Shown piece after piece: positions 59,052-64,000 of a stretch of DNA of 64,000 nucleotides; position 1 is the stretch's first letter; each line of letters starts with the position of its first letter. The position numbers and the translations under genes were made by a program. This stretch comes from Bryoerythrophyllum caledonicum. Its lineage: Eukaryota > Streptophyta > Bryopsida > Pottiales > Pottiaceae. The stretch spans positions 33,592,199 to 33,656,198 of the forward strand of contig OZ020516.1 in assembly GCA_963971425.1 (NCBI GenBank), read 5' to 3'. The notes under the pieces are model-generated. The model made no database searches, was not told the origin of the DNA, and worked only from the letters and a program-made list of their open reading frames with translations.

Positions 59052-59130
59052 GGTTGACTGCACCGTTCTTCTAGTTCACTGCACGGTTGACTGCACCGTT
59101 CTTCTAGTTCACTGCATGGTTGACTGCGCG
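59052..59130. repeat. 33-bp tandem repeat, about 2.4 units
   Basis: GGTTGACTGC recurs at 59052, 59085 and 59118, with CACCGTTCTTCTAGTTCACT between the first copies. A local minisatellite. Confidence 0.85.
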
Positions 59131-59316
59131 ATTGATCGCTGCGTGGTTCACTGCGCGGATTATGATTTTAGTAGTATGATATTTTTCGTCTGTTAGTCCC
59201 CAAAATTACAAGCAACTTGTTCATAGTAGTATGATATGTATAGTTGGTAGCTGAGTCAGCGGATTGATAGCCATCTAAACCCTGAGCCCTAAACTCTTTC
59301 CCACACAGCCACTCAG

Positions 59317-59540
59317 CACTACACTAAACATCGCATTTAGTGTAGTGCCCAGTAAATGACTTGTAAATGCTATAAGTTTTTACTCTTGATGCCAATTTTT
59401 ACCAAGAGCACAACTCTCTATAGTATTCAAATAAGAGGATCATCATAAACATAGTTGGTAAAAATATTCACTTAAAGTAAAAACTTATAGCATTTACAAG
59501 TGATTTACTGGGCGCTACACTAAATGCAATGTTTAGTGTA
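59317..59540. mobile_element. MITE, second member of the 296-519 family
   Basis: 224 bp with inverted ends: CACTACACTAAACATCGC on the left and GCAATGTTTAGTGTA on the right. The inner arms AGTAAATGACTTGTAAATGC are shared with 296-519. The outer 30 bp differ between the two members while the inner arms are nearly identical. Confidence 0.75.
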
Positions 59541-59961
59541 CCTGCAAATAACAACTGAAAATTCAATAACTTTCAATTGGAAAAGTTTCAAACTGAACAC
59601 CAAAACTTAAAATTCGGGGAACTTCCAAAATTGTGTCTTGTATAAACTAAAGAATTTTCAAATTAAACCCAAAAACTTTTTATTCAAATTACTTTCGCCT
59701 CATTTTTGAAATTCATGAAATTCAACCTAGCTGGCCACATTTCAACTCAAATTTCATCTGCATCTTAAAACAATCAATACGACTCCATACACTCATAAGT
59801 GTTGACTTTTACATGGATCCAACCCCCCTGCCTCCCCCTCCCTCGATGGTGGAGCCGGTGTAGGGGACGGCTCCGAGCAGCTTGGAGCTCTGGACAACGA
59901 CGGTTTAATTTGGGTGTCATGTCACGGAGGCGCGACGGCCTCGTGGACTGATGATACTGTA

Positions 59962-60318
59962 GGTGAACCTCTAGTTCGGCACTTTAATGCCGAATAATTA
60001 ATTAAAGTGAAAAAATGACATTCAGCATTCAAAATTATAGTAATGTTATTTTCGGCAAGAAATCAAATACTACTATATTTGGCCTGTTTTGGCACCCATG
60101 GGAATTGAACTCAAGACCTTGGGATTCCAAACTCAAGTGCTTATGCATGATTGCCATGGATGAAGACTTTTCCAAGCCTTAATCCACTTTGATGTCTCTA
60201 CATGTGCCAAAATCTGTAAATATGCAATTTTTACAATTTCGGCATTTTCAAAAAAACATTTTCCACTTAATTCGGCATGGGCTTTTCTAATTAATTTATG
60301 CCGGACTAGAGGTTCACC
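59962..60318. mobile_element. TIR element with TA flanks and tRNA-like core
   Basis: The ends are GGTGAACCTCTAGTTCGGCA and TGCCGGACTAGAGGTTCACC (one mismatch), with TA on each side, which fits a mariner-type duplication. Inside, on the minus strand, 60085-60150 looks like a tRNA-derived sequence ending GGTCTTGAGTTCAATTCCC. 357 bp, non-coding. Confidence 0.6.
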
Positions 60319-60668
60319 TACGGTACACTGATGGAGAGAGAGATTGGACAATGAAACATGTCTAGGGGCTCTCGGTGCAAATATGGGGATGTTGAAAGTA
60401 ACATACTTTGATTCGTGCAAACAACAATAGCGTAGTGTTTGGAACGTCCACGTATCATATGTTGAAGGTGAAAGGAATAGTCCCTAAGAATTCCACTAAA
60501 AATCCTATGCTATGAGCTATTCCATATGAATTTTTGGGGAAGAATTACATGAGGTCTTATATCATGTTTTCTTATCTCTGTGTCTTTAATTCCTAAAAAA
60601 TTTCATACCGTACCCCAAGGTCAAATTCAACAACCTTGTGTCGAATTAATTATTTTTTCTTCGCACAG

Positions 60669-60845
60669 TGGTTTGGACATAATGGGTATCACCTAGATAT
60701 TGCACAAGTATCACATAGATATTACATGAGTATGACCTTGGCATCACATGGGTATCACCTTAGACAAAATGTATATATTTTCCAAGAATTCGGACACAGT
60801 CCATTTTGAATTAATTATGTACAAAGTAGATCTTCACGTAGGGTA
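60669..60845 (+). repeat. 180-bp direct repeat, copy 2
   Basis: Second copy of 57702-57879. The flanks of the two copies are unrelated. Confidence 0.85.
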
Positions 60846-61069
60846 TGTGACATCCAAACGACATTTTTTGAAGTTTTCTTGTGTTTTAAGATCATGTTGG
60901 ACACCCCAATTCATGCAATTTTCCTATGACCGCCTCTTTGAATTCATGTGTTCGAAACATGGTCTAAAACTGTGGAAAAAACCCTACTAGCTACATCATT
61001 TGGAGATGTTCCTAGCCCTCTGCTCTTCAAATGCAAACAGATAGTTAAAGGGCTATACTTGTAACATAC

Positions 61070-61188
61070 CGAAAGGGGGAAGTAGTTCCATACTGCTAAT
61101 TCCTTGTCCAGTGGGCATGGTCTTAGTGGTGGAACGAACAGACACTCTATTCACGCCGGCTCCTACGGAGTCCGGCGTTCTTCTTCTT
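61070..61188 (+). mobile_element. 5'-truncated LINE 3' end, 119 bp
   Basis: The last 119 nt of the LINE family, with hairpin CGCCGGCTCC/GGAGTCCGGCG and a TTCTTCTTCTT tail. It is flanked by a 12-bp duplication, CTTGTAACATAC, at 61058-61069 and 61189-61200. Confidence 0.88.
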
Positions 61189-61200
61189 CTTGTAACATAC

Positions 61201-62242
61201 TCTCTAATCTCCCACCGTTGTATTAGTATCTCTAATTTCTCCTTCTCACCATGCAAACCCCTTGATGCTTAGGCATGGTGTTGTTGCCATCTATCTAGTA
61301 ATGAAAATATACTGTTGAGAAAGCTCTAAGGATCAAAATATAATAGACTACTTACTTATGTACTGAAGAATATGTTTATATATATTTTTTGATATTTCCT
61401 CCCCACTTCACCAAACTGTATGGACATGTTTGAAATGAATGAATTTTGCAAGAATTACGTAGTAATCAGTATTAACTCTTACGTGATTTTCTTTTGGGAG
61501 ACCGGAGACATATGATTTTTATAGAATTCGCATTTCTGCGATGAAGCCAAAATAAAATAAAACAAGAATAGGTAGGAGGAACTACCTATCTTTTTTCAAA
61601 GAAGGAAAGTGGGGACTTGAATCCACAACCTCGACAACCACAAACTTGTGCTTTACCAATAGGTCACATTGGTGTCCCCTATGAAGCCACAATAGAGAAA
61701 TGCCATCTAATTCCCATGGTCATTTGTTTAGTGCCCTTTAATCATGTCTTTATTTTATGAGAAAAGGAACATGGAGGAGATAGTAAAAAATCCCCAATGA
61801 ACTTGTTTAAGTTTGGCAATTAGTCACAACCTAAGAATCATGTTGATGATACAAGTGGGTGTTTTTTCATGTAGCAATACGTGTCTTATCTCGTCAATAA
61901 AGAAATTAAAGTATCCCACCAATTGTCAACTGCCCACCTTATGCATCAATGATACAAGTTTGGTCACGTAGTCGTTGATATTTCTCAAGTTTCTGAGAGG
62001 TCTAGATGAAAATTTGCAATAAACAATAGAGTTTTTTTGAAAGTCATGTTTTCCCAGGTGGCTGGCATGTGTCAAGGCAAAATGAGAGGGTGGAGCACGA
62101 TGTGCGGACACTGTGTCTTTTTCAAAACACAAACTCAGTATGAGATCCATCATCGGAAATTTTGTAGGGTGAGAAAATCTCACCCTGCATAGTTCCTAGA
62201 CATAGGTTGGCATTCCTTGAATAGTACTATAGTATCCACAAG
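61201..62242. other. Intergenic, tRNA-like fragment only
   Basis: No gene. On the minus strand 61665-61611 reads like a decayed tRNA: ATTGGTAAAGCAC near the A box and GGTTGTGGATTCAAGTCCC at the T arm. It is too degenerate to call a tRNA gene; a SINE or tRNA fossil is more likely. Confidence 0.4.
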
Positions 62243-62337
62243 TAATTCCCTGTCCGGTGGGCATGGTCTTAGTAGTGGAACGAACAGACACTTTATTCAC
62301 ACCGGCCTCCTTCGAGGATTGGCGTTCTTCTTCTTCG
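62243..62337 (+). mobile_element. 5'-truncated LINE 3' end, 95 bp
   Basis: The last 95 nt of the LINE family ending in TTCTTCTTC. It is flanked by the 8-bp duplication TCCACAAG at 62235-62242 and 62338-62345. Confidence 0.82.
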
Positions 62338-62597
62338 TCCACAAGCTCTACCTCAACTCCTAAGCCTAGACCCCACATTCACATGTGCATGATTTGTACA
62401 ACCCCATATAGCCTCCTCCTTTCATTATTTGCACTCTAAATTCAACCGGACATCCTTGGTCACTCAAACTTTTAGATTTCTCAATTTCGGCACTGCACAT
62501 CCATGCCAACAAATAAAATCCAGGATACAATATCTAATTCCGGGTCGCCATGCCTAGTACTTTCAGGAAAACTCTAATCTTGCCCACACGTTCTGGC

Positions 62598-62604
62598 TAT
62601 ATAA
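62598..62604 (+). promoter_or_regulatory. TATA box of the VWA gene
   Basis: CTATATAAC lies about 108 bp upstream of the ATG at 62712, which suits a plant TATA box. Confidence 0.6.
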
Positions 62605-62711
62605 CAGAGGATGAGCACGTCATCAGCAGATCGAAGGAGCAAGGTAGTGGCTAGGGAGTAGAGCGTTTGCAGAACAATTGTTGTATCTCTGTAATCTTTT
62701 CCTTTCTCACC

Positions 62712-64000
62712 ATGTCCTTCAACGATGACGAGCCAATCGTTACTCCTCCTAATGCAGGTTCAGAAACTCAACCCAATTTTGCAGATGATTCTTTTTCGTA
62801 TATGCAAATTTGCTAGTATTGAAGCAAGAACGAGAGAATTATACTGAATGGAGCATGTGTTGATTTGTTGCAATGGCCGTGAGATGCAGGGCCTCGGCCG
62901 ACGCCGATCGTGCCCGGGAGAGTGCAGCTGGTGATCAAGAACAACAACAAGGCGCCACTCGGGGAGAACAACCAGAAGTTGCTGCTGGAGCTCACCGGCG
63001 GCGACAACACCGGCGACCGCTCCGGCCTGGACCTGGTGGCCGTGCTCGACGTCAGCACCAGCATGGCGGTCGACAAGCTCGACAAGATGAAGACCGCTAT
63101 GCAGTTCGTCATCAAGAAGCTCAGCCCCATCGACCGTCTCTCCATCGTCACGTTCTCCACCGCCGCCGCCAGGCTCTGCCCGCTGCGCCAGATCACCGAG
63201 GCCTCGCAGCTGGATCTGCTGGGGCACATCGGCGGCCTCAAGGCCGACGGCAACACCAACATCGCCGACGGCCTCCGCACCGGGCTGAAGGTCCTCGCCG
63301 ACCGCAAGCTCAGCGGCGGCCGTGTCTTCGGCGTCATGCTCATGTCCGACGGCGAGCAGAACATAGGCGACGCTGGCCAGGTCGTCATCGGCAATGTGCC
63401 CGTCTACACCTTTGGTTTCGGCGCGGGCTACGACCCCAAGGTGCTCAACGTGGTCGCCAAAAACAGTGCGGGAGGGACGTTCTCCCCCATCAACGACATC
63501 GACAACCTCAGTAAGGCCTTCTCCCAGTGCCTCGCCGGCCTGCTCACCGTCGTGGTGCAGGACCTCACGTTGAAGGTGGCGCGCGTCTTGGACGAGTCGA
63601 CGGTTCAGAAGGTAACCGCCGGGAGCTACCCGCAGAAGCCGGACGCCGGCTCGGTCACCGTCACCTTCGGCGACCTGTACAGCAAGGAGGTGCGCAAGGT
63701 CATCGTCGACCTCCTCCTCCCCTCCATCGAGAGGGAGCGCGGCGCTGACATCCTCGACGTCTCGTACTCATACACCACCGGTGGGAAGCCGTTTGGTGCG
63801 CCTCCCGCGACGGTGACCGTGCGGCGCACCGGCACGGCCGCCCCGGAGAATGACCAGCCGGCGCCGGAGGTGCAGACGGAGGAGGCCCGTCTGAAGACGG
63901 TGACGATGATTAAGGCGGCGAGGACCATGGCGGACGGAAAGAACCTAGGGGACGCCCGGGATAAGCTGGTGGAGGCCCAGAACGCGCTGGAGGACGTGGA
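62712..64000 (+). CDS. VWA-domain protein, 5' part, runs off the window
   Basis: Exon 1 is 62712-62757 (MSFNDDEPIVTPPNA, splitting a Gly codon), the intron 62758-62889 (GT-AG, 132 bp), and exon 2 runs from 62890 past the window end. The protein has a short acidic N-terminus, a basic PIVPGRVQLVIKNNN segment, then a von Willebrand factor A domain. The MIDAS metal site reads DVSTS (residues 69-73; DxSxS), with SDGEQN further on, followed by FSPINDIDNLSKAFSQCLAGLL and a beta-rich segment. It resembles plant VWA proteins related to the WAV3-type RING ligases, but no RING is seen before the VWA domain, as in many grass members of this group. Metal-dependent protein binding is expected; the partner is unknown. 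No frame break within the window. Confidence 0.88.

Noticed and set aside
57702-60845. LTR retrotransposon bounded by the 180-bp direct repeats
   Set aside because: No TG..CA ends, primer-binding site, polypurine tract or gag-pol sequence lies between them.
61611-61665. A tRNA gene on the minus strand
   Set aside because: Only the T-arm and a partial D-arm pattern are recognisable; no full cloverleaf could be drawn.

Overview
The window is nuclear DNA from a flowering plant, almost certainly a grass (Poaceae). The real genes have very GC-rich exons with short GT-AG introns, and they sit in AT-rich, repeat-filled intergenic DNA packed with MITE-like inverted-repeat elements. I cannot name the species.

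Layout. (1) 1-14.1 kb: a broken three-exon type III polyketide synthase gene (minus, 1437-3260), then about 10 kb of small terminal-inverted-repeat elements, one with a TTA and one with a TAA target duplication (TSD), plus AT-rich repeats. (2) 14.1-16.4 kb: an intact two-exon TolB/DPP6-N-like beta-propeller gene (minus). (3) 16.5-21.2 kb: no intact gene; a possible pogo/Tigger transposase tail and two elements with perfect 18-bp terminal inverted repeats. (4) 21.2-57.7 kb: two arms of about 2.17 kb, near-identical and in opposite orientation, enclose a nested stack of transposons. (5) 57.7-62.6 kb: minisatellites, MITEs and short LINE 3' fragments. (6) 62.7-64 kb: the 5' part of a VWA-domain gene (plus), cut by the window edge.

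The most unusual content is a family of giant non-LTR retrotransposons (LINEs). Copy B (minus, 35,621-48,386, 12.8 kb, 11-bp TSD) is inserted inside copy A (plus, 30,361-35,620 and 48,398 to about 55,517). A Mutator-like element (25,199-30,360, 9-bp TSD, TIRs of about 100 bp) is inserted in turn in the 5' leader of copy A. Each LINE has an ORF1 of about 540 codons with no domain I recognise, and a huge ORF2 (about 2,770 codons in copy B). ORF2 reads in order: Thr/Asn/His/Lys-rich low-complexity N-terminus, 2A-like motif, APE-type endonuclease, reverse transcriptase, long linker, RNase H, CCHC knuckle and a C-terminal PD-(D/E)xK (restriction-like) endonuclease. Two endonucleases in one LINE is the architecture called Dualen/RandI, which I know from green algae. 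Finding it in a grass, with a 2A-like motif, is the main result. Copy B has a single in-frame stop in ORF2; copy A is decayed. Four very short 3'-end-only insertions of the same family, each with its own TSD, show that its machinery has worked on the surrounding DNA.

How it fits together: apart from the propeller gene and the VWA gene, nearly everything here is mobile-element sequence, and the nesting gives relative ages: copy A first, then the Mutator-like element and copy B inside it.
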